From Paracoccaceae bacterium (GTDB lineage Bacteria; Pseudomonadota; Alphaproteobacteria; Rhodobacterales; Rhodobacteraceae): DNA of 64,000 bases. Location: contig JAPPHA010000032.1 of assembly GCA_028874915.1 (NCBI GenBank), positions 1 to 64,000 of the forward strand, read 5' to 3'. Shown in pieces: positions 28,564 to 37,410 of this stretch. The first letter of the stretch is position 1. Each line of letters opens with the position of its first letter. The position numbers and the translations under genes were made by a program. The notes beneath the pieces are model-generated. The model worked only from the letters and a program-made list of their open reading frames with translations, searched no databases and was not told the DNA's origin.

Positions 28564-29848
28564 ATCCGTCCTTGGTATCACACGCGCCCGCGAATCGAGC
28601 GCAGTCAATACCTTTCGAATGACGGCAGACCCGCCCGTCTTCCTCAGAGGGGACGGACCCTGGCTCTATGACGACCGGAACCGGAAATGGCTCGACCTGG
28701 TTTGCGGTTCGGGGACCAGCAATCTTGGGCACAACCATCCTGCCCATTTGAAGGCCTTGAACGAGGCGCTTGCCACGGGAATCCTGCACACCGGGACCCG
28801 GCTTCCTTCACCGTTCCGGGCACGACTTTACGAGGAGTTGATCTCGATCCTCCCGGCGGAACTTGGCTGTATCCAGTTTGCGAATTCCGGCGCGGAAGCC
28901 AATGAAACCGCGATCAAGGTTGCCCAATACGCGACAGGACGCACACGGCTGATCGCATTCGAGGGAGGATACCATGGTCGAACCCTCGGTGCCCTTTCGC
29001 TGACGGACGGCGCCCGCATCCGGAAACCCTTTTCCCTGCTGCACGAAATCGTCGATTTCCTGCCCTTTCCCGGTTCACCGGGAAACGACGGTAACAGGGT
29101 CGACACCTGCCTCGCTCACCTTGCTGACCGCCTGGACGGTCTTCAGAAAGTGAACGACCTCCCTGCTGCCCTGTTCGTCGAAGCCATCCAGGGTGTGAAC
29201 GGCGTCCGCGTTCCGCCCGATGGATTCCTCTCGGGCGTCAGGGATTTGACGCTCCGCCACAAGGTCTTGATGGTATGCGACGAAATTTGGTGCGGTTTTG
29301 GGCGAGCCGGGCGATGGTTTTCCTTCGAAAGGACCGGCATCGTTCCCGATATGGTGACATTGGGAAAGGCCATGACGGGCGGACTCCCCTTGTCGGCGGT
29401 GGCTGCCTCGCCTGCAATACTCAAAGCGTGGCCGCCGGGAATTCACACCAGTACGTTCCAGGGCAATCCACTTGCCTGCAATATGGCCGCCGCGACCATT
29501 CGCACGATTCGAAGTGACCGTCTCCTTTCCCATGTCGAGCGAACGATTGAACCTGTTCTCGAGCGCTTCCTGCGTCCGCTTGACGCTCTTGATTGCGTGG
29601 GCGACGTCCGAATAGCTGGCGCACAGGCCGCGGTCGAATTCGTGGACGAATTTGGCCGGCCCAACCCGGATTCTGCCCTCGCTGTGGCGAAAGCCGCACA
29701 GGCACGTCGCATCCTCGTCTACTTGGGTGGCGGCGAGGGCAACTCCCTCATGGTCGTTCCGCCGATCAATATCGAGGGCGCGCATCTGTCGAAAGGGCTG
29801 GCAGAAATCGTGACGTTGGTCAAAGAAAATTGTGGAAACGGAGAATAA
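28550..29848 (+). CDS. class III PLP-dependent aminotransferase
   Basis: A 432-residue class III transaminase. It shows FANSGAEANETAIKVAQYATGR, the aspartate segment MVCDEIWCGFGRAGRWF and the PLP lysine in MVTLGKAMTGGLPLSAVA. The family includes 4-aminobutyrate, taurine and beta-alanine transaminases and glutamate-1-semialdehyde aminomutase; I cannot choose among them. The overlap with the ATPase gene shows coupled expression. With the class I transaminase, aldehyde dehydrogenase and RidA it makes a locus with two transamination steps for an imported amine. Confidence 0.88.
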   Translation: MTTAESVLGITRARESSAVNTFRMTADPPVFLRGDGPWLYDDRNRKWLDLVCGSGTSNLGHNHPAHLKALNEALATGILHTGTRLPSPFRARLYEELISILPAELGCIQFANSGAEANETAIKVAQYATGRTRLIAFEGGYHGRTLGALSLTDGARIRKPFSLLHEIVDFLPFPGSPGNDGNRVDTCLAHLADRLDGLQKVNDLPAALFVEAIQGVNGVRVPPDGFLSGVRDLTLRHKVLMVCDEIWCGFGRAGRWFSFERTGIVPDMVTLGKAMTGGLPLSAVAASPAILKAWPPGIHTSTFQGNPLACNMAAATIRTIRSDRLLSHVERTIEPVLERFLRPLDALDCVGDVRIAGAQAAVEFVDEFGRPNPDSALAVAKAAQARRILVYLGGGEGNSLMVVPPINIEGAHLSKGLAEIVTLVKENCGNGE

Positions 29849-29850
29849 CA

Positions 29851-29946
29851 ATGTGTGAACCCTGTGACCTCTCTGCAGTGGACGCACGCGGGACGATCGG
29901 CATGAAACAGTTATCGCCGGTGGAATTGCTGGAGACGGCTCGATGA
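29851..29946 (+). pseudogene. amidase remnant, N-terminal stub only
   Basis: A 31-codon frame starting at ATG 29851 behind GGAG encodes LSAVDARGTIGMKQLSPVELLETAR and then a stop. This matches the first helix of amidase-signature enzymes (typically LTALDARRAIGxKxLSPVELLES). No amidase catalytic core follows in any frame, so the gene appears cut after its start by deletion. It lies 2 nt after the class III aminotransferase, where a full amidase gene would have completed the operon. Confidence 0.6.
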
Positions 29947-29958
29947 ATTGCCCAATGG

Positions 29959-30180
29959 GTGCCTTTATGCGGCAGGTCGCTTGTCGAGTTGCCCTTTGTC
30001 GAGGACATTCGTGGACGAGGTGCATTGTTTGGCGTCGAGATTCCCGACGGCAGCGGGCATCCTGCGCTCGAGTATGACGGGATTCGAAGAATCGGACGAA
30101 GGTCAAGCGGACTTGGCCAGAGCCATGTGCCACCGATCCCGCCAGGCGGGAATGCCGCAACCGTTCATGTCAGTTGTGTT
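29959..30180 (+). pseudogene. fragment resembling the C-terminal part of a class III aminotransferase
   Basis: In one plus-strand frame LVELPFVEDIRGRGALFGVEIPDGSG looks like the conserved C-terminal segment of class III transaminases (V-x-D-x-RGRG-x-L-x-G-x-E). Neither the upstream PLP-binding part nor a proper C-terminus is present. It lies directly after the amidase stub, so the join probably marks a deletion that fused the start of one gene to the tail of another. The limits are approximate. Confidence 0.45.
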
Positions 30181-30349
30181 GGCCCGCCTCACCCCGAAGC
30201 ATGGAGTTTGGCCTCCACTGCCAGCAAGCACGATTTCCGATTCACCCTGAAAGGTCTCGATCACATCTGTTACGGGTTGTTGGTGCGTTTCGACCGCATT
30301 TGCTCGTTATCCCCGTCACAAGGCTCGACCCGATCCCGCCTTCGCCGAT

Positions 30350-32167
30350 TTACTGCACACTGTCTTGCAGCAGGAAATGCCCGGGCGAGACTTCTTCATA
30401 TCGGCTGGGACCTGGATCGTAGCCAGAGGGGTGGATCGGAGTGTGTAGCACTCTCGCGTCGGTTTCGCGGTGGGAAATCCGGTCGGCAGGATCCATCGTC
30501 GGAACGGCAGCAAGCAGGGTTCGCGTATAGGAGTGACGCGGGTCCTCGAAGATGTCACTTCGCCGGCCGATTTCCACGATTCGACCCCGGAACATCACGG
30601 CGACGCGATGGGCAACCCGCTCCACGACCGCCATGTCGTGGCTGATGAACAGGTAGGAGAGACCCAGGTCGGCCTGAAGGTCCATCATCAGGTTCAGGAC
30701 CTGGGCCTGAATGGAGACATCGAGCGAGGACACGGCCTCGTCTGCGACGATGAAACCGGGATTCACGGCCAGCGCCCGGGCGATTGCCACGCGTTGACGC
30801 TGACCACCCGAGAGTTCGCTCGGGTATCGCCTCAGGAATTGCCGGGGCATCCGGACGCGGTCCAGCAGGTCCGCGACACGATCCTCGAGCGCGCTGCCCC
30901 TCTCCAGACCATAGTTGCGAATGGGCTCCGCAATCTGGTCGAGCACGCACATCTGCGGATTGAGCGACCCGTACGGATCCTGAAAAATCATCTGCAGGTC
31001 CCGGAACCGGTCCCGCATCGCCGGACGCGAGAGTGGCACCAGGTCCTGGCCCCGAAACCGGATTTCGCCGGCGTCCGGATCGTCCAGTCGCAGGAGGCAG
31101 CGACCGACTGTGGACTTGCCGCTGCCGGACTCCCCCACCATGGCCAGCGTCTCGGTCTCCTGCACATGGAACGTGACGTCCTCGACCGCGTGGACATTGG
31201 CGATCGTCCGTCCGAACAGGCCGCCGCGAACGGGAAACCGCTTCGTGAGGTTCTCGACCTCGAGAATTCGCTGCTCGCCGGCATGCAGCGGCGTATCGAT
31301 CCCGTCCCGGTCTTCGGCCCCCGGAATCTTCATCCTTGCCGGTGCCGATCTCCGGGCCATCTCACCGATCTTTGGAACCGCCGCCAGCAATGCGCGGGTA
31401 TAGGCGTGCCGGGGCTGCAGAATGATCTGACGGACGGACCCCGTCTCGACGAGCTCGCCTCCATGCATCACGGCGACACGATCGGCCATCTGTGCGACGA
31501 CGGCCATGTCGTGGGTAATCAGGAGAACGGCGGCACCCGTCTCCCGGCGCAAACGGTCGATCAACGCCAAGATTTCGGCTTGAACGGTCACGTCGAGGGC
31601 CGTCGTCGGTTCGTCGGCGATCAGCAGCCGCGGTTCGCAGGCGAGGGCCATCGCGATAACGACCCGCTGACACATGCCGCCCGAAAGCTCGTGAGGATAC
31701 TGTTTCAGCCGGCGTTCCGGATCGGGGATCCGCACCCGGTTGAGCAGTTCCAGGGATCGTTCCCGCGCCTCCCTTTTCGAGAGACCCCTGTGCGTCATCA
31801 ATCCCTCGGCCAGTTGCCAGCCGATCGTGTAGGCCGGGTTCAGCGCGGCCATCGGTTCCTGAAACACCATGCCGATTTCGTTGCCGCGGATCTGACGCAT
31901 CCGTGACTCGTCCACCGCTCGCAGATCCAAGCCTTCGCCATCGCGGCAAACGAATGTCAGGTTGCCACCGGCGACCTGACCGCCCGAGAATCGGGTCAAC
32001 TGCATCAGCGCCAGCGATGTGACCGATTTGCCGCTGCCGGACTCGCCCACGATGCACAAGACTTCGCCCGGCCGGATCTCCAAGTCGACGTGGCGAACGG
32101 CGACCACGGTTCCGCCAACGGCCGGGAATTCGACACGGAGTCCGTCAATGGAAACCAGGGGTGTCAC
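30350..32167 (-). CDS. fused dipeptide-type ABC transporter ATP-binding protein (DppD-DppF/GsiA architecture)
   Basis: A 605-residue protein carrying two complete ATPase domains. The first has Walker A GESGSGKSV, signature LSGGMCQRVVIAMAL and Walker B LLIADEPTTALD; the second has GESGSGKST, LSGGQRQRVAIARAL and FIVADEAVSSLD. Each is followed by the oligopeptide-transporter C-terminal extension (RHAYTRALLAAVP and RHSYTRTLLAAVP). Such fusions power import of peptides, glutathione or microcin-like compounds. It is the last gene of a four-gene operon after a binding protein and two permeases. The substrate is not determined. Confidence 0.92.
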   Translation of the reverse strand: MTPLVSIDGLRVEFPAVGGTVVAVRHVDLEIRPGEVLCIVGESGSGKSVTSLALMQLTRFSGGQVAGGNLTFVCRDGEGLDLRAVDESRMRQIRGNEIGMVFQEPMAALNPAYTIGWQLAEGLMTHRGLSKREARERSLELLNRVRIPDPERRLKQYPHELSGGMCQRVVIAMALACEPRLLIADEPTTALDVTVQAEILALIDRLRRETGAAVLLITHDMAVVAQMADRVAVMHGGELVETGSVRQIILQPRHAYTRALLAAVPKIGEMARRSAPARMKIPGAEDRDGIDTPLHAGEQRILEVENLTKRFPVRGGLFGRTIANVHAVEDVTFHVQETETLAMVGESGSGKSTVGRCLLRLDDPDAGEIRFRGQDLVPLSRPAMRDRFRDLQMIFQDPYGSLNPQMCVLDQIAEPIRNYGLERGSALEDRVADLLDRVRMPRQFLRRYPSELSGGQRQRVAIARALAVNPGFIVADEAVSSLDVSIQAQVLNLMMDLQADLGLSYLFISHDMAVVERVAHRVAVMFRGRIVEIGRRSDIFEDPRHSYTRTLLAAVPTMDPADRISHRETDARVLHTPIHPSGYDPGPSRYEEVSPGHFLLQDSVQ

Positions 32168-32180
32168 GACCCGTTCCGCG

Positions 32181-33128
32181 TCAGTGTCCGGTGAGCCAGC
32201 GCCAGCGCTGAACCGGGTCGGTCACGGCCCGGACCCAGTTTGCGACGAGATTGAGGCTCAAGGCCGTCAGGAAGATGGCCAGCCCCGGAAAGGTCACCAG
32301 CCACCATGCCGAACGAATGTGCTCCCGCCCATCGGCGATCATGAGGCCCCAGGACGGATCCGGAGGCTGAACACCGAATCCCAGAAAGCTGAGCGATGCC
32401 TCCGAGAGGATGAGGATAGCGATTTCAAGGGTAAAGAGCACGATGATCGGCGCCATGACGTTGGGCAGGATATGCCGGAACACGATCCGCAATCGCGACG
32501 CGCCGAGTGTCCGGGCGGCCTGGACATAGGTCGCCGACCGGGCATCGAGCGCCAGCCCCCGGGACAGGCGGCAAAACACCATCCAGTGAAGTACGGAGAA
32601 AACGAGAATCAGATTGACGTATCCTCCGCCCAGGACAAACAGCACGAAGAGGGCCACAAGCAAGGACGGCAGCGACAGCATCCCGTCGACGAGGCGCATG
32701 ATGATGTCTTCGTACAGCCCGCCGAAATACCCGGCCGTCAGCCCGGTCGTGACGCCGAGCGCACAGGAGACCACCGCACCCAGGACGCCGACCGAGACGG
32801 AAACGCGCGCGCCGTAGATCAGCCTTGAAAACAGGTCCCGACCCAGTTCATCCGTACCGAGCAGGTAAAAGGCCCCCTTCGATCCGATCGCACCGGGCGG
32901 CAGCATCCTGTCGGCAAGGTTCAGTCCCGTCGGCGGAAACGGCGCCAGGATTTCCGCACCGACGGAAAACAAGGCGAGGAAAACGAGGAAAACCACGGCC
33001 AGCAGCGTTATCTTGTCCTGGACGACCGCACGGGCATAGTCGGCGACCGAGAATCGGGCCTGTCGGGATTCAGCGAGACCGACGCCAACGTCGATGCCAA
33101 CACGGGAGAGGCTGGGATCGGCCGGCAC
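32181..33128 (-). CDS. ABC transporter permease, DppC type
   Basis: A 315-residue permease. The N-terminal cytosolic stretch leads into the first helix (ITLLAVVFLVFLALFSVGAEILAPF). LLGTDELGRDLFSRLIYGARVSVSVG is the hallmark of DppC/OppC subunits, and AARTLGASRLRIVFRHILPNVMAP is the ATPase-docking loop. The start is GTG 33128, which overlaps the end of the dppB-like gene region and has GGGGG upstream; a frame continuing further upstream inside dppB is rejected. It works with the preceding permease. Confidence 0.9.
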   Translation of the reverse strand: MPADPSLSRVGIDVGVGLAESRQARFSVADYARAVVQDKITLLAVVFLVFLALFSVGAEILAPFPPTGLNLADRMLPPGAIGSKGAFYLLGTDELGRDLFSRLIYGARVSVSVGVLGAVVSCALGVTTGLTAGYFGGLYEDIIMRLVDGMLSLPSLLVALFVLFVLGGGYVNLILVFSVLHWMVFCRLSRGLALDARSATYVQAARTLGASRLRIVFRHILPNVMAPIIVLFTLEIAILILSEASLSFLGFGVQPPDPSWGLMIADGREHIRSAWWLVTFPGLAIFLTALSLNLVANWVRAVTDPVQRWRWLTGH

Positions 33129-33132
33129 GGGT

Positions 33133-34095
33133 TCAGCCCCCCTGCCCCAGCCGGATCCGCGGGTTGACCACGCGATAGGCAAGATCGACCAGAAGATTGA
33201 CCAGCACCACCAACGCTGCCACCACGGCAATCGATGCCTGGATCAGGGGAAGATCGCTTCGCGACAGGGAATCGATGATCAGCAAACCGATTCCGGGCCA
33301 TGCGAAGATCTTTTCAACAAGAATGGCCCCCGTGAGCAGAGCGGACAACTCGTCTCCGATCATCGTGATGATTGGTACGGCGGCGTTTCGGAGCGCATGC
33401 AGGAACACGATTCGGCCTTCGGATAGACCCTTGGCCCTCCCGGTCACCACGTAGGGCTTCGACAGTTCGTCGAGCATGGCGCTTCTGGTAATCTGCGCGA
33501 TCCGACCGATCGGCCGTGCCGCAAGCGTGAGCGCCGGCAGGATGACATGTCTGGCGTCCCCGTATCCGCCGGTCGGCAACCACCCGAGCTGGACGGCGAA
33601 GAGGACGATCAGCATCAGACCCAGCCAGAACTGCACGATCGAAACACCCGCGAGGGCGATGGCGGAAACCAGCCTGTCGATCGCAGACCGCGGATTTGCC
33701 GCGGCTGCGACGCCCATCAGCACGCCGAGTGGTACGGCCAGTCCCAGGGCAACGGCCGCGAGCAAAAATGTCGCGGGCAGCCGCTCCAGGACGATGGCAA
33801 CGACCGGTTGGCCAATCGCAGCCAAGTCCTCGGACGGGAGAACCGAAAAACCGAACCGGTAACTGACGCCAAAGTCGCCCTGAAGCAGGTTGCCGATGTA
33901 TCGAAAATACTGCTGCCAGAGGGGATCGTTCAGACCGGCCGCCTGTCGCAGTTTCTCAAGCGCAAGATCGCTGGCGCCCGGCCCCAGCATGTTCAGGGCC
34001 GGATCCCCGATCAACCGTCCGGCCAGGAATACGAAACTGACGGTTAGCAGAAGAAGAAGAATCGAATTGACGATTCGCTTGACGAAATAGGCCAT
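33133..34095 (-). CDS. ABC transporter permease, DppB type
   Basis: A 320-residue permease with six membrane helices. It begins MAYFVKRIVNSILLLLLTVSFVFLAGRLIGDP, the classical DppB N-terminus. RAKGLSEGRIVFLHALRNAAVPIITMIGDEL is the coupling loop, and VEKIFAWPGIGLLIIDSLSRSDLPLIQ is typical near the C-terminus. It lies between the binding-protein gene and the DppC-type gene on the minus strand and belongs to one operon. Confidence 0.92.
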   Translation of the reverse strand: MAYFVKRIVNSILLLLLTVSFVFLAGRLIGDPALNMLGPGASDLALEKLRQAAGLNDPLWQQYFRYIGNLLQGDFGVSYRFGFSVLPSEDLAAIGQPVVAIVLERLPATFLLAAVALGLAVPLGVLMGVAAAANPRSAIDRLVSAIALAGVSIVQFWLGLMLIVLFAVQLGWLPTGGYGDARHVILPALTLAARPIGRIAQITRSAMLDELSKPYVVTGRAKGLSEGRIVFLHALRNAAVPIITMIGDELSALLTGAILVEKIFAWPGIGLLIIDSLSRSDLPLIQASIAVVAALVVLVNLLVDLAYRVVNPRIRLGQGG

Positions 34096-34126
34096 CCAGG
34101 GTGCGCATCAATTCGCCTGGCAGGAA

Positions 34127-34164
34127 GGCCGGCGGCCGCGGGAGGGAACCCGGAACCGCCGGCC
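34127..34164 (-). terminator. stem-loop between binding-protein and permease genes
   Basis: A perfect 9-bp stem (GGCCGGCGG with CCGCCGGCC) encloses a 20-base loop in the 77-base gap after the substrate-binding-protein gene. No T-run follows on the transcribed strand beyond CTT. As in the other importer of this window, a hairpin right after the binding-protein gene suggests mRNA stabilisation and lower downstream expression. Confidence 0.5.
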
Positions 34165-34172
34165 CGTGACAG

Positions 34173-35780
34173 TCATGCGTCCGGTTTGAGGTAGACGGCC
34201 TGGATCCTGTGATCCGTCCCGAACGTAAACTCCAGCCCGGCCTCCACGAGATGGCCCCGATCCAGCAAGGCCAACGGAACGATCAGGTGACGGTCGTGGA
34301 CATACTGAACCAACTCCCGCATGCGTTCACCGCGTTCCTCCCCGAAACTCGCCAAGGCCTCGAAGAGCTTGGCGTCGAACGCCTCGTCACAATACACCGA
34401 CGACCGCGACGGGCCGGTGGGATCGTCGATATTCGGACAGGCATAGTTCGACAAAAGCAGCAGCCCGTAATCTCCCGACGGATTCTGTTTCACATGGACC
34501 TGCATCATCTGGCGTCCGGGTTCATTCGAATAGCCGGTGATGCGGACCCGCGGATTGAACTCCGCCGGAGTCTGCACCTTGATGTCGGTGCCGATGCCGG
34601 CCATGCCGAGCATGGCCCCGAGCGCTTCGACGATCGGTTTGATCCGGGGCGTCGTATCGCGTCCCACGATCTCGATTTCGAGCCCGTCGACATCCACGCC
34701 GTCGGCCCGGGCCTCGTCCAGCAGGGCCATCGCATGCTCCAGATCATAGGCATACGGTTTCACCGCGTCATTGAAACCGATCGTCCCCTTCGGGCCGAGC
34801 TGACCCGGAGGAACCGATGCCATTCCGTACAGGTCGACGATTCCCGCGATATCGATTGCGGAGAAAACCGCCTCTCGGATGCGCGGATCCGCGAGCCGTT
34901 CGTCGGCGTGCAACGAATGGTCGAGTCGGCCATAGAGATAGGTTGTCGACGGTCCCGTCACGCAATTGAAACCTTCGGCATCCATGCCTCGCGCGCAATC
35001 GTCTGCGGACGGAAACATTGCAAGCTGGGCTTCGCCGCTCTCCACCATCGCGACCCGTGCGGCGTCCTCCGACCGGAACACGAACTTCAGGTCGGAAAAA
35101 GCCGGCGTGGACGTGCCGTAGGCGTCATTCGCACTCAATCCCCACCAGTCCGGATTGTAGGTCGCCGACCAGTATTGGCCGTGCTGCCACTCCACGAACG
35201 CGTAGGGTCCGGTTCCGATGGGCGTGTCGAAATGCCGTGCGGGGTCCTCGGCCAACTGGGTCGGCGACGAGATACCGTTCAGCGACAGCCGAAACTCGAG
35301 CAAAGGATCCGGCTCGCTGGACCGGACTTCCACGGTCGCGTCATCAATCGCGACTGCCGTGATTTCACCCGGGCCGGCATATTCCTGGATCGTGAATGCA
35401 TTCTCTGCACTCCAGACCCAACTGATGGATTCGGCGACCGCCTCCGCGGTCATGTCGGTTCCGTCATGAAACGTCACGCCATCCCGAATCGTGAATCGGA
35501 GCGTGTTTCCGTCAATCCTCTCCCAGGCCGTCGCCAGAACCGGAATGAACTCGCCCGACACAGGATCAACCGCGATGAGCGTTTCCAAAACGTTCCGGAG
35601 GCCCGGAGCGTTGATCTCCTTGTAGGCACCCTGTGCGGCCAGATCCTGGGGTTCCTGGTTGACGGCAACGACCAGGGTCCCCCGGCTTGGCTCTGCCTGA
35701 ACGGCAAGAGCCGAGATAACGATTGCGGCAGCCGCCGCGGCCACTGTTGCCGTGCCGACGACGGACGAAGATTTCGTCAT
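34173..35780 (-). CDS. peptide/nickel-type ABC transporter substrate-binding protein
   Basis: A 535-residue periplasmic binding protein of the SBP_bac_5 family. The signal peptide is MTKSSSVVGTATVAAAA plus a hydrophobic run ending in ALAVQA-EPS. The mature protein shows LVVAVNQEPQDLAAQGAYKEINAPG, VLATAWERIDGNTLRFTIRDGVTFHDGTDMTAEAVAESI, the most conserved stretch of the family, and GTGPYAFVEW. The start at ATG 35780 has CAGGAGG seven bases upstream; the frame is open further upstream without family similarity. It heads an operon with two permeases and a fused ATPase. Ligand unknown. Confidence 0.92.
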   Translation of the reverse strand: MTKSSSVVGTATVAAAAAAIVISALAVQAEPSRGTLVVAVNQEPQDLAAQGAYKEINAPGLRNVLETLIAVDPVSGEFIPVLATAWERIDGNTLRFTIRDGVTFHDGTDMTAEAVAESISWVWSAENAFTIQEYAGPGEITAVAIDDATVEVRSSEPDPLLEFRLSLNGISSPTQLAEDPARHFDTPIGTGPYAFVEWQHGQYWSATYNPDWWGLSANDAYGTSTPAFSDLKFVFRSEDAARVAMVESGEAQLAMFPSADDCARGMDAEGFNCVTGPSTTYLYGRLDHSLHADERLADPRIREAVFSAIDIAGIVDLYGMASVPPGQLGPKGTIGFNDAVKPYAYDLEHAMALLDEARADGVDVDGLEIEIVGRDTTPRIKPIVEALGAMLGMAGIGTDIKVQTPAEFNPRVRITGYSNEPGRQMMQVHVKQNPSGDYGLLLLSNYACPNIDDPTGPSRSSVYCDEAFDAKLFEALASFGEERGERMRELVQYVHDRHLIVPLALLDRGHLVEAGLEFTFGTDHRIQAVYLKPDA

Positions 35781-36173
35781 TGTATCCTCCTGATTTTCAA
35801 TGGCCCGTTGACAGACCCGCGATGTCCGACTGAACGGATTGAAGAGATTCGCGGACTCTCGCGAGCGGGCAATCGGGACCGCAATGTCCTGCATCCCGAT
35901 GTCGCGCTGGAGCCGGCCGCCACGTGGAGACCGGCTCCAATGAATGAAGAATAGACAACCCTTCACCGGTAAACAACTCCATAGCCGGAACCCGGTCCCG
36001 CAATCCGATCGAGACGGTCCGAATCCGGACCGTTCCCGCCGTCGAATCGGTTCGGTCCATCCTTCTGACTCCTTGCCGGTCTGCGGGACGGAATTGCCGG
36101 GATCCGTGACAGTCTTCCCGATGGTCCTTCGGATTTCCTGTCAATTCGGAATCGTGCACGGATTGTCGGTCGT
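35781..36173. other. intergenic region upstream of the peptide-type importer operon
   Basis: 393 bases between the start of the binding-protein gene and the end of the EamA gene, both on the minus strand. It must hold the importer promoter. I saw no convincing hexamer pair, RNA motif or gene-like frame. Confidence 0.5.
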
Positions 36174-37043
36174 TCAGGACCTGACGCGGACTTCCCGGCC
36201 CAGGTACCAGGTGAGCGTCACAATCACGACGATTCCGCCGCCAACGGTGCGCATTCCCGGTATCTCAGAAAGAATCAGCCAACCCCAAAGCGCTGCGAGC
36301 GGCACCTCCAGTGCACCGATCAGGGCAGCCTCCGCGGCTCGGATGCGAAGAATCGCTTCGGCCAGCAGCACAGTGGCCGCGGCATGAATGACACCGAATC
36401 CGGTCAGCAGGAACAACTCGCGTGACGAAACGTTGAACTGAGCGCCGACAATCCAGGCGATTGCCACGAGCTGGAAGCACGAGACCGGGCCCACCGCCAG
36501 GGTCATTGGGCGGTCGGGATAACGCTGCATGATGACCATCATCAACGCCATCAGCGCGGTCATGCCAAGTGCCAGCAGATCACCGATGAGTTCCGGACTG
36601 CCCACAGAATCACCAACCATGACAGTGACACCGCAGAGGCAAAGAGCAGCCGCAGCCAGGGTCGCGAACCCGGGAGGCTCACGCACCCAAACCCACGCCA
36701 TGGCGACGGCAGCGAAGGGTGCGGTGGCATAGATGATGACCACGTTGGCGATTGCGGTGTTCTTGAACGCGGCGATGAAGCAGATGGTCGCCGCGCTGCT
36801 GACGGTTGCGGCCGCCCAGCCCGCCCAGCCCAAACGCTTGCATTCCGCAAGCCCGGCCTGGCCTTGACGCCACATGAGCCAGGCCGACATCACGCCTCCG
36901 GCCAGGAGCCCGCGCCAAAGCAGCACGGTCCAGACATCGGCCTCGACGCCCTTGGTGAAAATCCCGGCCGTGCTCCACGCTACCGCCGACAGCACGACGA
37001 GGAGGCGGCCGAGCGCGACTTGCGTCCCGATAACCCGAGCCAA
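36174..37043 (-). CDS. EamA/DMT-family transporter
   Basis: A 289-residue inner-membrane protein with ten predicted helices arranged as two EamA repeats of five. It starts LGRLLVVLSAVAWSTAGIFTKGVEADVWTVLLWRGLLAGG, the usual first repeat. ALEVPLAALWGWLILSEIPGMRTVGGGIVVI is the characteristic end of the second repeat. Members export amino acids, nucleosides or other metabolites. The start is TTG 37043 with GGAGG five bases upstream. It lies alone on the minus strand and is divergent from a YafY-type regulator, which may control it. Substrate unknown. Confidence 0.9.
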   Translation of the reverse strand: MARVIGTQVALGRLLVVLSAVAWSTAGIFTKGVEADVWTVLLWRGLLAGGVMSAWLMWRQGQAGLAECKRLGWAGWAAATVSSAATICFIAAFKNTAIANVVIIYATAPFAAVAMAWVWVREPPGFATLAAAALCLCGVTVMVGDSVGSPELIGDLLALGMTALMALMMVIMQRYPDRPMTLAVGPVSCFQLVAIAWIVGAQFNVSSRELFLLTGFGVIHAAATVLLAEAILRIRAAEAALIGALEVPLAALWGWLILSEIPGMRTVGGGIVVIVTLTWYLGREVRVRS

Positions 37044-37410
37044 GACGACCTCCGCATTCGTGAACCAAGGGGAACATGACGAAGGGCTCTTGACAGCGTG
37101 GTGTCAGGAGCGACGGTGACCGGACTCCAACGGACCCCTCGCCAGAGTATCTTCACGCAACGTCGGAACGTTTCAACGAGCCCGTACACATCTTTGACGA
37201 TCACCCTGGCAGGAGGCCCCGGCCGAGGAGTTGCGGCAAGTACGCGTCGCGAATTCCTGCATCGAGGCGTGGTGAAATGGGCTGGCGTCTCATACATTGT
37301 CGGCTGGCATCAACCACATTGCGGATGACGGACATGAACGCCGGGGGGCAATCAACATTCGAATCCCGCGTGCCCCGGGCTCCGGAGCCTGAACCCGGAA
37401 ACACTCGATC
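37044..37410. other. divergent intergenic region, no gene seen
   Basis: 367 bases between the minus-strand EamA gene and the plus-strand YafY-type regulator. Regulators of this type often act on their divergent neighbour, so operators may lie here. No clear palindrome or promoter pair stood out and the frames are not protein-like. Confidence 0.45.
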
